In this document: in pieces, positions 27,723 through 36,229 of the stretch | Layout: each line of letters opens with the position of its first letter | Numbering within the stretch: the first letter of the stretch is position 1 | Source: Mycobacterium sp. URHB0044 | GTDB lineage: Bacteria > Actinomycetota > Actinomycetes > Mycobacteriales > Mycobacteriaceae | Length of the DNA: 64,000 nucleotides | NCBI RefSeq assembly: GCF_000620625.1 | Contig: NZ_JIAW01000001.1 | Coordinates: 682,001-746,000, forward strand | Direction: 5' to 3' | The notes under the pieces: model-generated | The model's input: only the letters and a program-made list of their open reading frames with translations | The model's database searches: none | What the model was told of the DNA's origin: nothing | Made by a program: the position numbers and the translations under genes

Positions 27723-29140
27723 CGGGATACCTCCACATCACGGTCGACATCCGAGCCGAGGCGACCGACCCGCTTTGGAACGTCGAAGCCGACGAGGATG
27801 GCGATCAGAACGGTGAAGCCGAGCGTCAACACCGTCAGCGCGGTGCCAAGCCCCAGCGACGCTGCGACCGACGCACCCATGATGGGAGCGATCGCGCCGC
27901 CGAGTGCTCCGACGTTGTAACAGAAGCCGAGTCCACTGGCGCGAACGTTGACGGGAAGGTGGTCGGACACGAACTTGGGCAGCAGGCCCGAGATTCCCTG
28001 GCTGAAGAACTGCAGACCGAACAGCAGAACCCAGAGCCAGACCACCTTGTCACTGTTGAGCGCGAACACCGGAACGACGAAGAACAGCGAGATGACCAGG
28101 CCCAGAACGTATGTGCGCCTCGTGCCCAGCCGATCGGCGACCATGCCCGAGGCCACCGATCCCGCCGCGTAACCGAGGCCGGCCCAGAGCAGCACGTGTG
28201 CCACCTGCGCCGGGTCAAAGTGCAGTTCCGTCTTCAGGTAGGTCGGCAGGAGCGACTGCAGCGGCCAGGAATACAGGAACGCCGTCAGCACGGTGATGAT
28301 GAGCATCACGAACATGCCGGTCTTGTTCGCGGCGAGTTGCCTGGCCAGAACGAAGAAGCAGGCCGCGGTGATCAGCGCCAGGGCGAACACCCACGGGCCG
28401 GTCACGGTGCGGCTGAAGATGACGACCAGGACGACGGCGGCGACGATCGAGACCGCGATATTGGCAAGGCGCCGTTGCGGATTGAAGAGCAGCTGTATCG
28501 CGGTGTTCTCGCGGATCGCGCCGTGCTTGACGCCGTCCTCCCACTCCTTCGCCTCGGGCAGTGCGCGCCGCATCCACAGGGCCCACGCCGCGGGAACCAA
28601 GCCGATGAAGAACATCCACCGCCAACCGAGACTGGGCACCACCAGCGGGTAGAGCTGGCTTGCGAGTACCACGCCGATCGGATACGCCGACAGCAGTGCT
28701 CCACTGGCGCGGTTGCGGAAGGTCTTCGGCCAGGACTCCATCGCGTAGGTCACGCTGGTGGCGTACTCGCCGGCCATGCCGATGCCGACGATCGCGCGGA
28801 AGACGAACATCGACCAGTAGCCCCACGACAGACCGCAGAGGAAGCTGCCTCCGGCGAAGCACAGGATGCTGATCACCATCGCGCCCTTGCGGCCGAAGCG
28901 ATCGGCGATTGCCCCCAGCAGCAGGCCGCCGAACCATCGTGAGACGAAGGCGGCGCTGACCAGTGTCGTGGCCTGCACCAGGCTGAGGTCGAACTCGTCT
29001 GCCAGTTCGGTCAGCACCAGGGTGATGAGGATGAAGTCGAAGCCATCCAGCAGATAGCCCAGCCAGGCGGCCCAGAACTGCTTCCACTGCGTGCGTGTCA
29101 ACGAGGCGCGGTCGTTCGTCTCAGTCGGCGGCGTCGTCAT
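27719..29140 (-). CDS. NanT-like MFS transporter of acidic sugars
   Basis: A 473-aa MFS symporter with 12 or more membrane segments. The wording AAWLGYLLDGFDFILITLVLTEL, FVSRWFGGLLLGAIADRFGRK, YSWPLQSLLPTYLKTEL and FCYNVGALGGAIAPIMGA is strikingly like E. coli sialic acid permease NanT. It also fits related sialate:H+ symporter (SHS) family members. It overlaps the downstream aldolase gene by 4 bp. Inverted and direct GGATAT-type repeats lie just upstream (29156-29187) and a GntR regulator gene precedes it. Sialate itself or another acidic sugar may be the substrate. Confidence 0.85.
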   Translation of the reverse strand: MTTPPTETNDRASLTRTQWKQFWAAWLGYLLDGFDFILITLVLTELADEFDLSLVQATTLVSAAFVSRWFGGLLLGAIADRFGRKGAMVISILCFAGGSFLCGLSWGYWSMFVFRAIVGIGMAGEYATSVTYAMESWPKTFRNRASGALLSAYPIGVVLASQLYPLVVPSLGWRWMFFIGLVPAAWALWMRRALPEAKEWEDGVKHGAIRENTAIQLLFNPQRRLANIAVSIVAAVVLVVIFSRTVTGPWVFALALITAACFFVLARQLAANKTGMFVMLIITVLTAFLYSWPLQSLLPTYLKTELHFDPAQVAHVLLWAGLGYAAGSVASGMVADRLGTRRTYVLGLVISLFFVVPVFALNSDKVVWLWVLLFGLQFFSQGISGLLPKFVSDHLPVNVRASGLGFCYNVGALGGAIAPIMGASVAASLGLGTALTVLTLGFTVLIAILVGFDVPKRVGRLGSDVDRDVEVSR

Positions 29141-29155
29141 GGCTACACCTCAGAA

Positions 29156-29187
29156 CAGATATCGGATATGTGAGAACGGATATCTGG
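29156..29187. promoter_or_regulatory. GGATAT-repeat operator upstream of the NanT-like gene
   Basis: CAGATATC (29156-29163) and GATATCTG (29179-29186) form an inverted repeat with 8-bp arms. GGATATG (29164) and GGATATC (29178) form a direct repeat 14 bp apart. It lies 16-47 bp before the transporter ATG. The adjacent GntR/FadR regulator is the likely ligand. E. coli NanR is known to use GGTATA repeats, which is similar but not the same. Confidence 0.5.
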
Positions 29188-29239
29188 ACGGTAGCGCATG
29201 ACGTAGATCACAGCAAGAGCCGAGCGGGCCTTCCTGGTG

Positions 29240-29911
29240 TCAGGCCGGGTGAGTGTCGAGGCTGCGCTGCAGGTCCTCGAAATGCCGGGCGACGGCCTGC
29301 GTCATCGCGGTGGGATCTCCGGAACGAAGCGCGTCGACGATCGCGGCGTGGTCTTCGGCGGTGGGCCTGCGCAGGTCAAGCACGATGTGGTCGGAGGCCT
29401 TGCCGAAGATGGTCCAGAACACGTCGATCAGCTGCAGCACGAACGGGTTGTGCAGCGGCGCGAACAGCGCCTGGTGGAAAGCGTGGTCGACGTCGGCGGG
29501 CACACGCCCGTCCTTGGCCTCGGCGCGCATCCTGTCGACCAGCTCGTCCAGGTGGCGCAGTTCGTCGTCGGTGATGACCTTCGCGACTTCGCCGATCAGT
29601 CCCTCCTCGATCGCGCGCCGGGTCTGGAGCAGGTGAGCCAGCGGCACGCTGTCTGCCTGCAAGCCGTAGGGCAGCTGCTCGATCAGGGGTCCGAAGCTGA
29701 ATGTGCCGACGAACAATCCCTTGCCTCGCCGGACTTCGACGACGCCATGCGCCTCGAGTCGGCGTAGGCCCTCACGCACCGAGGTCTTGCCGACGTCGAG
29801 CAGCGCCGCCAGCTCGGCTTCCGACGGCAGCGGATCACCGGGCTTGAGCTGCCGGTCGACGATGTAGGCACGGATGGCGGCACCGGTCTCATATGACAGC
29901 AGCGTTCGCAT
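29240..29911 (-). CDS. GntR/FadR-family regulator (NanR-like position)
   Basis: A 223-aa regulator with an N-terminal GntR winged helix (PLPSEAELAALLDVGKTSVREGLRRLEAHGVV, about 27-58) and a C-terminal all-helical FCD domain (LLQTRRAIEEGLIGEVAK, DVDHAFHQALFAPLHN, DHAAIVDALRSGDPTAM). The Asp and His residues of the FCD metal site are present. It is upstream of and in line with the NanT-like transporter and aldolase, so it is the presumed repressor of that cassette. GGATATCAGG at 29961-29970, 50 bp before its ATG, suggests autoregulation. Confidence 0.88.
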   Translation of the reverse strand: MRTLLSYETGAAIRAYIVDRQLKPGDPLPSEAELAALLDVGKTSVREGLRRLEAHGVVEVRRGKGLFVGTFSFGPLIEQLPYGLQADSVPLAHLLQTRRAIEEGLIGEVAKVITDDELRHLDELVDRMRAEAKDGRVPADVDHAFHQALFAPLHNPFVLQLIDVFWTIFGKASDHIVLDLRRPTAEDHAAIVDALRSGDPTAMTQAVARHFEDLQRSLDTHPA

Positions 29912-29960
29912 CGGTCCTCCAGCGACATCGTCGATAGCGCCGCCAGCGTGGCAGCTTCTC

Positions 29961-29970
29961 GGATATCAGG
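29961..29970. promoter_or_regulatory. GGATATC half-site upstream of the GntR gene
   Basis: GGATATCAGG repeats the core found in the transporter promoter at 29178. It is 50 bp upstream of the regulator ATG. This is a single half-site, so the inference is weak. Confidence 0.35.
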
Positions 29971-29991
29971 TAGGTTACCGCGTCCGCGGCG

Positions 29992-30420
29992 CTATACGTC
30001 GCCCGAATAGTCCGCCGTCATCCAACGATCCGGCCGCACCGTGAAGAGCACGCTCCCCTCATCGCCCATCGCTTGGACGAACGCGCGCCCGCCTTCGTCA
30101 CCGAGATAGCGGATGGCGATGGCCTCGCGGACGTCCCGTGGCGCCGGATTCGTGACGTCGACGACGGTGCCCTCGACGACCACGTACTGGTACGGCGGCT
30201 CTTCACGCTGAACGACCAGTGAGACGACACCGGCCCGCTCGATCAGTCGCGCCTTGCGTGAGGCTGCCCCGGTATTGATCCGGATGTGCCCGTCGGCGGT
30301 GTAGTCGTACCAGATCGGCACGCTGGCCGGCGGTCGGCCGCTGTCTGCTGCGACCGACAGGACGCCCACGTGGGTGTCTGCCAGGAACCGCTGCCGCTCG
30401 TCGTCCGTGAAAGCTCTCAT
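29992..30420 (-). CDS. PPOX-class (flavin/F420) split-barrel protein
   Basis: A 142-aa pyridoxamine-phosphate-oxidase-like split-barrel protein. It has FTDDERQRFLADTHVGVLSV, PIWYDYTADGHIRINTG, ASRKARLIERAGVVSLVVQ and VVVEGTVVDV, the pattern of the mycobacterial TIGR03618 F420-binding group. Such proteins reduce biliverdin, quinones or unknown substrates with F420H2 or FMN. ATG at 30420 is chosen; an upstream start at 30435 is possible. It is 52 bp downstream of the aldo/keto reductase stop, on the same strand. Confidence 0.82.
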   Translation of the reverse strand: MRAFTDDERQRFLADTHVGVLSVAADSGRPPASVPIWYDYTADGHIRINTGAASRKARLIERAGVVSLVVQREEPPYQYVVVEGTVVDVTNPAPRDVREAIAIRYLGDEGGRAFVQAMGDEGSVLFTVRPDRWMTADYSGDV

Positions 30421-30471
30421 GGTCCGAGCCAACACGGAAGTTCGTATGCGGTATTCCCCGCAGAGACGGGG

Positions 30472-31494
30472 TCACGTGATCGTTCGGGCGTGCACTTCCG
30501 CATACCGCTCTCCCGCGATGCGGTCCTGAGCGAACACCTCGGATAAGTAGGCGGTTTCGTCGGCGCTGATCGCGACGGCGGTCGCCGCGACGTTCTCGCG
30601 CACGAACTCCGCACGCTTGGTGCCGGGTATCGGCACGACGTCGAGCGGTTGAGCGAGCAGCCAGGCCAACGCGAGTTGTCCTGGGCGGCAGCCCTTTCCC
30701 TCGGCCATCGCCACGAGCTCTTCGACCGGCCGAAGGTTCGTGGCGAGGTTGGTAGGTGAGAATCTCGGGTTGGTGGCGCGGAAGTCGCCCCGCCCGAACC
30801 GCTCTCCGGCCTTCAGTCGACCGGTCAGGGCGGACCTGCCAAGCGGACTGTAGGGGACCAGAGTGATCCCGAGTTCACGACAGGTCGACGTGACACCGTT
30901 CTCGACACCGCGTTCCCACAGCGAGTACTCCGATTGCAGCGCGGTGATCGGGTGTACGGCGTGCGCACGGCGGATTAGGTCTGGGCCAACCTCGCTGAGT
31001 CCGAGGGCGCGGACCTTGCCTTCGTCGACCAGATCGTGCATCGCGCCGACGGTGTCCTCGATGGGCACCGACGGGTCGAGGCGATGGTAGTAGTACAGGT
31101 CGATGACGTTGGTGCCCAACCGCTGCAGGCTTGCGTCGCAGGCAGCCCGGACGTATTCGGGCCGGCCGTCGATGGCGATGCCGTCGTGGCCGGCGTTGAT
31201 CTTCGCCGAGAACTTCGTGGCCAGCACGACGTCGTCGCGCCGGCCCGCAATCGCGCGCCCGATCAGCTCCTCGTTGTGGCCGAACCCGCGAATCGGTACG
31301 CCCCAGGTGATGTCGGAGGCGCCGTAGAAGTCGGAGGTGTCGAGGAAGTCCACGCCGAGGTCGAGCGCTGTCCGAATCGTCGCAATGGATGCGTCGTCAT
31401 CGGCGGCGCCGTACGACTGTGACATGCCCATGCAGCCCAGCCCAATTGGATGCACCGACAGGTCGGAGTGGCCCAGCGTGACCCGCGCCAACAT
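30472..31494 (-). CDS. aldo/keto reductase
   Basis: A 340-aa NADPH-dependent aldo/keto reductase of the YajO/perakine-reductase type. The catalytic residues are visible as LDTSDFYGASD (Asp and Tyr), VVLATKF (Lys) and YYYHRLDP (His). The cofactor-binding end VVPIPGTKRAEFVRENV is present. The ATG at 31494 overlaps the upstream SDR stop (ATGA), so it is translated from the SDR message. Substrate is unknown. With the SDR it forms a two-reductase operon probably repressed by the divergent TetR protein. Confidence 0.9.
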   Translation of the reverse strand: MLARVTLGHSDLSVHPIGLGCMGMSQSYGAADDDASIATIRTALDLGVDFLDTSDFYGASDITWGVPIRGFGHNEELIGRAIAGRRDDVVLATKFSAKINAGHDGIAIDGRPEYVRAACDASLQRLGTNVIDLYYYHRLDPSVPIEDTVGAMHDLVDEGKVRALGLSEVGPDLIRRAHAVHPITALQSEYSLWERGVENGVTSTCRELGITLVPYSPLGRSALTGRLKAGERFGRGDFRATNPRFSPTNLATNLRPVEELVAMAEGKGCRPGQLALAWLLAQPLDVVPIPGTKRAEFVRENVAATAVAISADETAYLSEVFAQDRIAGERYAEVHARTIT

Positions 31495-32393
31495 CAGCGT
31501 CCCCCTTCCGACGCCTGGGCGCCGACCGATGCGAGGGGATCCAGTTGATTCGCGGTGGCGTCGTCGGCGGAGGTGGAAAGGCTGAGTGCTTCCCACTTTT
31601 CGTCACTCGCCAGTAGATCCCGGCCCGCGGCCGTGGCGTAGCGGTAGGCGTCCGGGCCGACCAGGAGTCGGGCGGGCGGCTCGGCCATGTCGACGATTTC
31701 GACCAGCAGCGCGGCGACCTTGGCCGGGTCGCTGGCGCCGATGTTCTCGGGGTTGCTCATTGCAGCGGCGGCGCCGACGGTGGAGGCGTACTCGTCGCGG
31801 ACGGGATCGATGCGCATGGACGAACCGGCCCAGTCGGTGCGCATGCCGCCGGGTTCCAGGACGGTGACCTTGATGCCCAGTGGTGCGACCTCCTTGGCGA
31901 GGACGGCAGAGAACCCGGTAACGGCCCACTTCGACGACTGGTAGGCGGACAGGCCGGCGCGTACCACCCGGCCGCCCACCGAGGAGATCTGAATGATGTG
32001 GCCACCGCGTTGGGTGCGCATGACGGGCAGGGCGGCCCGCGTCAGGCGCACCACGCCGAAGAAGTTGGTGTCGACCTGGGTCCGGAAGTCGTCGAAGTCG
32101 ACGTCTTCGATCGCGGCCATGTTGGCGTAGCCGGCGTTGTTGACCAGCACGTCGAGGCTGCCAAACCGGTTGACTGCGGCGGCAATTGCGGAGCGGACCT
32201 GCTCGTCGTTGGTGACGTCGAGCTCGACGACGACGAGGCGGTCGGGGTGTTCCGTGGCGAGGTCGCTCAGCGCCGAGGCGGAGCGGACGCCGGCGACCAC
32301 GCGGTGGCCGGCGTTCAGGGCGGCCTCGGTGATGGCCCGCCCGAGTCCGCGGGAGGCGCCGGACACGAGAAAGACGCGCGACGGGTTGTTCAT
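31494..32393 (-). CDS. short-chain dehydrogenase/reductase
   Basis: A 299-aa classical SDR with the NADP motif SGASRGLG, NNAG, SSVGG and the catalytic YQSSK. The C-terminal part is long (about 60 residues past the substrate loop) and ends in a charged tail. It is of the 'oxidoreductase/retinol dehydrogenase-like' type common in mycobacteria. The ATG at 32393 is chosen for the normal N-terminus; the open frame upstream is read-through. It is divergent from the TetR gene, with a palindrome at 32413-32426 between them. Confidence 0.9.
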   Translation of the reverse strand: MNNPSRVFLVSGASRGLGRAITEAALNAGHRVVAGVRSASALSDLATEHPDRLVVVELDVTNDEQVRSAIAAAVNRFGSLDVLVNNAGYANMAAIEDVDFDDFRTQVDTNFFGVVRLTRAALPVMRTQRGGHIIQISSVGGRVVRAGLSAYQSSKWAVTGFSAVLAKEVAPLGIKVTVLEPGGMRTDWAGSSMRIDPVRDEYASTVGAAAAMSNPENIGASDPAKVAALLVEIVDMAEPPARLLVGPDAYRYATAAGRDLLASDEKWEALSLSTSADDATANQLDPLASVGAQASEGGR

Positions 32394-32412
32394 GGCAGTT
32401 CCTACTCTCTTA

Positions 32413-32455
32413 TCTACGCTCGTAGACTTACGACGAAATATACAGACGTAGACTT
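32413..32455. promoter_or_regulatory. TetR-type operator between SDR and TetR genes
   Basis: TCTACG-CT-CGTAGA (32413-32426) is a near-perfect palindrome. CGTAGACTT occurs at 32421 and again at 32447 as a direct repeat 26 bp apart. The gap is only 90 bp between divergent starts, so the site would sit over both promoters. Confidence 0.55.
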
Positions 32456-32483
32456 GGCGGCATCTATTCCCTAACGTGGGGCC

Positions 32484-33062
32484 ATGCCTTCCGGCCCGGC
32501 CCGCCCGCGCAATGCCGCCGCGACCCGTGAGGCGATCCTGAACTCGGCCATCCGCAACTTCGCACGCGCTGGATACGACGGCGTCGGCGTACGCGAGATC
32601 GCCGGCGACGCCGGCGTCACCGCCATGCTGGTGAACAGGTACTTCGGATCCAAGGAACAGTTGTTCGCCGAGGCGGTCGAGACGTCCTTCGCGCCGCCGG
32701 TGTTCATCGCCGAGAACCCGGAGGCGATCGCTCGGGACGCCGCTGCGGCATTGGTCGCGCGCTCGGCCCCGGACGCCGACGACTTGGCACCGTTTCTGAT
32801 CATGCTGCGGTCGGCGTCGAACCCGAGCGCGGCCGAGATCGTCCGCGACGCGATCGAGCGTCACGTCGGGAAGCGACTGGCCAGGCAGTTGCCCGAGCCG
32901 GGACGACAGCTCCGCCGCGACGTCGTGCTTTCGGTGATCAGCGGGGTGCTGCTGATGCGACGCGTGGTCGAAACTCGCGCGCTCAACCAGGCCAACACCG
33001 ATCGACTCGCCGAGTTGCTGGAAGCGGTGTTCGACGCCATCGTCGAAACCCCGTTGGGCTGA
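32484..33062 (+). CDS. TetR-family regulator
   Basis: A 192-aa TetR protein. The N-terminal helix-turn-helix is ATREAILNSAIRNFARAGYDGVGVREIAGDAGVTAMLVNRYFGSKEQLFAEAV, about residues 12-63. The ligand domain that follows has no recognisable motif. It is divergent from the SDR and aldo/keto reductase, its likely targets, with palindromic sites in the 90-bp gap. The inducer is unknown. Confidence 0.88.
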   Translation: MPSGPARPRNAAATREAILNSAIRNFARAGYDGVGVREIAGDAGVTAMLVNRYFGSKEQLFAEAVETSFAPPVFIAENPEAIARDAAAALVARSAPDADDLAPFLIMLRSASNPSAAEIVRDAIERHVGKRLARQLPEPGRQLRRDVVLSVISGVLLMRRVVETRALNQANTDRLAELLEAVFDAIVETPLG

Positions 33063-33135
33063 CCCGATTTTGACGCCTGCGGCAAAGAAGTGATTCGGCC
33101 CCGACGGCCGTCAAGAGGGCGATAATCGTGCCGTG

Positions 33136-33426
33136 ATGACTTCAGGAGCGCGCGGCAGGCTGGCCAGAACGGTTGTGGCGGTGGCGATTGCCGGAATGGC
33201 CGTGACGGGTATGACCGTTCCGGCAACGGCAACCCTCGCCCAGGATGATCCGGCATGCGAGTGGTTGGGCTGGCGGCATCCGGCATGTGCTGGCGGCCTG
33301 TTCGAAAACCCGCCTGACGACGGGATTCCAGGAGACAACGCGGCGGAGGGCGGAATACCAGCCCCGGCGATGGTGCCGAACGTCGACGGCTCGATGAGTC
33401 CTCCCGGTACGCCCGGGGCGATCTAA
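33136..33426 (+). CDS. small secreted Pro/Gly-rich protein
   Basis: A 96-aa exported protein from ATG 33136 (GTG 33133 is just before). It has a signal peptide (RTVVAVAIAGMAVTGMTVPATATLA) and a short mature part with ACEWLGWRHPACAGG, whose two Cys could pair, followed by Pro/Gly/Asp-rich sequence. I do not recognise a domain. Similar small secreted proteins of unknown role are typical of mycobacteria. It stands alone between TetR and the converging ferredoxin reductase. Confidence 0.6.
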   Translation: MTSGARGRLARTVVAVAIAGMAVTGMTVPATATLAQDDPACEWLGWRHPACAGGLFENPPDDGIPGDNAAEGGIPAPAMVPNVDGSMSPPGTPGAI

Positions 33427-33428
33427 CC

Positions 33429-34667
33429 TCAGCGTGGGCCGAGCAACTGCTTCAGGCTGGCGCCGGGATCGGCCAACATGGTCATATCGGTCACGGCCCC
33501 CTTGTTGATGGCCATTTCGGCCAGACGAATGTCGCGCGCGACGGCATTGCCCGTCCCGACGGCCGCGGCGGACACGAGCCGATTGGCTCCGTCTACGCCG
33601 AAGCTGATGACGACGCCGTCTTGCCGCTGGCGTCGCACCACCATCTCGGCTTCATCGGGCAGACCTACGACTTGAAGTGTCATGTCGTACTGATCGGACC
33701 AGAACGATGGCGCAGCGGTGAATTCGCGATGTGCTCCGCACACGTTCTCGGCCACGAGTTGGCCCTGTGCGCTTGCGTTGCGCCATGATTCGACACGGAT
33801 GCGTCTGTCACGGTAGAGCCGATGTGGAAATGAGCAGCAGTCGCCGGCGGCGAAGATGTGTGGATCGTTGGTCCTGAGCTCGCGGTCGACGCGGATCCCA
33901 TTGTCGACGTCGAGGCCCGCCTTTTCAGCCAGTGCGACGTTGGGCGTCGCACCGATGCCGATGACGACGACGTCGGCTTCGAAGGTGCGGCCGTCGGAAG
34001 TGTCGACGCTGACTCCCGACGCCGTCTCGCGCATGGTGGTCACGCTGACCCCGCAGCGTACGTCTACTCCCGCGGATTCGTGGCGATCGTGGATGACAGC
34101 TGCCACCTCGGCAGGCACCGCGCGGCCGAGAATCTGGTCGGTTGCTTCGAGCACGGTGACCTTGGCCCCCAATGTTGCTGCAGCGGCGGCAACTTCGAGT
34201 CCGATGAGGCCGGCGCCGACGACGGTGACGGCTCGAGCGCCTCTCAGATCAGCGCGCAATTGGAGTGCATCGTCCCACGTGCGGAGGATCCGGGCGCGGC
34301 GCACACCTGCCGCGGACGGCAGATGTCGTGCGTTGGCACCCGTCGCCAGCAACAAGGACTGGTAGTGGATCCACGTGCCGTCGTCGAGCAAGATGGCCCG
34401 ACGGTCACGGTCGAGGTCGACGACCTCGACTCCGGCGCGGTAACGCACGCCGACCGCGCGTAACGACGCCTCGTCGTGCACGGTGACGGGGCCGGGATCG
34501 CCGGACCCGGTCAGCGCTGCCTTCGACAGCGGCGGGCGCTCGTACGGCACATGACGTTCCGCGCCGATGAACTCGACGGGGCCCGACCATCCCGCCGCAC
34601 GCAGCGCTGCGGCTGCCCTGGTGCCGCACTCACCGGCACCAACGACGACCATCGCCGACTGGGTCAT
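33429..34667 (-). CDS. ferredoxin reductase of the MocF/rhodocoxin-reductase type
   Basis: A 412-aa FAD/NAD(P)-dependent reductase. The FAD motif GAGECGTRAAAALR is at the N-terminus, VPYERPPLSKA is the family motif, the NAD motif VTVVGAGLIGLEVAAAAATLGAKVTVLE lies mid-protein, and IFAAGDCC binds FAD near residue 270. It feeds electrons from NAD(P)H to the Rieske ferredoxin whose gene ends one base upstream. A glutamate replaces the usual residue in the first Gly motif (GAGECG). The three-gene set with the desaturase resembles rhizopine mocDEF. Confidence 0.9.
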   Translation of the reverse strand: MTQSAMVVVGAGECGTRAAAALRAAGWSGPVEFIGAERHVPYERPPLSKAALTGSGDPGPVTVHDEASLRAVGVRYRAGVEVVDLDRDRRAILLDDGTWIHYQSLLLATGANARHLPSAAGVRRARILRTWDDALQLRADLRGARAVTVVGAGLIGLEVAAAAATLGAKVTVLEATDQILGRAVPAEVAAVIHDRHESAGVDVRCGVSVTTMRETASGVSVDTSDGRTFEADVVVIGIGATPNVALAEKAGLDVDNGIRVDRELRTNDPHIFAAGDCCSFPHRLYRDRRIRVESWRNASAQGQLVAENVCGAHREFTAAPSFWSDQYDMTLQVVGLPDEAEMVVRRQRQDGVVISFGVDGANRLVSAAAVGTGNAVARDIRLAEMAINKGAVTDMTMLADPGASLKQLLGPR

Positions 34668-34668
34668 C

Positions 34669-34983
34669 TCAACCCAGCCCGATGTACACGCATGAGTCCT
34701 CCACCTTGACGGGGTAGGTGCGGAGCTTCTCGATCACGGGCGCACCGAGCGCGGAGCCGGAGGTGTAGTCGAAACGCCCATTGTGCTTGGGACATTCGAT
34801 CACCGTTCCCATGACCAAGCCGTCACAGAGCAGTTCGCGCTCGTGGGTGCAAAAGCCGTCGGTGGCGAAGAAGTCGTCGTCGGGTGAGCGATAAATCGCG
34901 TAGTGGGCGCCGTCGTGTTCGAACGGAACCACGTCCTCGGCTTCGACGTCCTCAGTCTTGCATGCAGCGATCCACTGTGTCAT
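34669..34983 (-). CDS. MocE-like Rieske 2Fe-2S ferredoxin
   Basis: A 104-aa Rieske ferredoxin. The cluster ligands are CTHERELLCDGLV (Cys, His) and CPKHNGRF (Cys, His), the MocE-type spacing seen in rhizopine and naphthalene-type systems. It would shuttle electrons from the reductase to the di-iron enzyme in the cytoplasm. The ATG is 40 bp downstream of the desaturase stop. The next gene begins 1 bp after its stop, so all three are one transcript. Confidence 0.9.
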   Translation of the reverse strand: MTQWIAACKTEDVEAEDVVPFEHDGAHYAIYRSPDDDFFATDGFCTHERELLCDGLVMGTVIECPKHNGRFDYTSGSALGAPVIEKLRTYPVKVEDSCVYIGLG

Positions 34984-35022
34984 GGCAGGCAGTCCCTTCG
35001 AGATTTCGGTGGTCGGTAGCCG

Positions 35023-36150
35023 TCAGGCAACCGTGATCTGAGCGCCGTCGCGGCCCACCGAGATGGCGCGGCCGTCGGCGGCAGGAACCGGGATGTGGTA
35101 CGGCGCTGCGCCTTCCGGTAGTTCCCGGCGGATGTAGTACGTCTGGTCCTTGAGCTGACGCGCGATGGCCGGAATGATCTCCCGGTAGGCGGCCCACAAC
35201 GAGCGATACGGTGGCGGGCAATCCTGCTTGACCTCTTCGTGCAATTCGGCCAGCCGATGCGACGGCACCATCGGGAACATGTGATGTTCGATGTGGAAGT
35301 TCATGTTGCAGTAGAGGAATCGGTTGAATCGGCACATGTACACCGTGCGGGTATTCAGCCGGTGATCGAGCACGTTCTCACCCAGTCCGGCGTGTTGAGT
35401 CAGTGAAAAGACGGTGAGCATCGGTGCGCCGTAGGCGGTGGGCAAGCCGATCAACAACGCCGGGACGATTGAACCGGTGGCCACGCACGCGGCGGCGGTC
35501 GCGACGAATATGGACAGGTGGATACGCGCAGTGCGCACCACCTTCGGTTGTTCCTGCTCGGGGATGTACGTCTTTTCCTCGTCGGTGAGCCGACCGAACG
35601 AGTGCAGCGTCATCGCGGCCAGCGACTGGGGCACGTCGATCAGCCGAATCGTGTTGGCGAGGATTCTGGCGAGTCGAGCCGGCCGCATCACGTCGATCTC
35701 GGGATCGCGGCCGACGACCAGGGTGTCGGTGTGATGGCGGGTGTGGCTCCACCGCTCCTTGGTCGGTGAGAGCATGCGCATGAACGACGAGATCTGGTAC
35801 AGCGCTTCGTTCTTCCAGCGTGTTGCGAAGAACGTGCCGTGGCCGGCCTCGTGCCAGCGTGAATCGGAGGCCGTGCCGTACAGGAGCCCGTAGGCGGCGA
35901 ATGCGGGTATCGCGAGCAAGGTGTAACCGCTGGTCCATGCCAGTGCACCGGCAGCGCCCGTCAACGCCAGCGAACCCAACCAAACTGCCGTGTTCTTGGT
36001 GGCGTGACGGTCGTCGCGACGCATCAGTTCCTTCAGGCGTTTGCGCGGAATCGAGCTGCGGAACCAAGTCCCGCCCGCGATGCCTACCCGCTGCGCACGC
36101 TCTCCTTCCGGTCCGATCAAGTCGTACGCGGCCAAACGATCGGAGTTCAT
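35023..36150 (-). CDS. membrane fatty-acid-desaturase-fold di-iron oxygenase (MocD-like)
   Basis: A 375-aa membrane di-iron enzyme. Three histidine boxes hold the metals: RWHEAGHGTFF (HxxxH, about 111), HTRHH (HxxHH) and NFHIEHHMFP (HxxHH). Four hydrophobic segments flank them. Fused neither to a ferredoxin nor to a cytochrome b5, it instead has its own Rieske protein and reductase genes, which is the MocD arrangement. ATG at 36150 has GGAGAA 9 bp upstream. Reaction may be desaturation, hydroxylation or oxidative demethylation. It sits behind a LacI operator, so the substrate is more likely a sugar or cyclitol ether than a lipid. Confidence 0.85.
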   Translation of the reverse strand: MNSDRLAAYDLIGPEGERAQRVGIAGGTWFRSSIPRKRLKELMRRDDRHATKNTAVWLGSLALTGAAGALAWTSGYTLLAIPAFAAYGLLYGTASDSRWHEAGHGTFFATRWKNEALYQISSFMRMLSPTKERWSHTRHHTDTLVVGRDPEIDVMRPARLARILANTIRLIDVPQSLAAMTLHSFGRLTDEEKTYIPEQEQPKVVRTARIHLSIFVATAAACVATGSIVPALLIGLPTAYGAPMLTVFSLTQHAGLGENVLDHRLNTRTVYMCRFNRFLYCNMNFHIEHHMFPMVPSHRLAELHEEVKQDCPPPYRSLWAAYREIIPAIARQLKDQTYYIRRELPEGAAPYHIPVPAADGRAISVGRDGAQITVA

Positions 36151-36209
36151 CTGATTTCTTCTCCGGTTCTGACTGTGCGCGGGTGCCACGCGGCGGGACT
36201 GGGGCTGTC

Positions 36210-36229
36210 CTACTAGAGCGTTCTAGTAG
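36210..36229. promoter_or_regulatory. LacI operator 1, moc-like promoter
   Basis: CTACTAGA (36210) and TCTAGTAG (36222) form a perfect 8-bp inverted repeat around GCGT. The core CTAGAGCGTTCTAG has the central CG of LacI operators. It is 60 bp upstream of the desaturase ATG. Confidence 0.6.
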
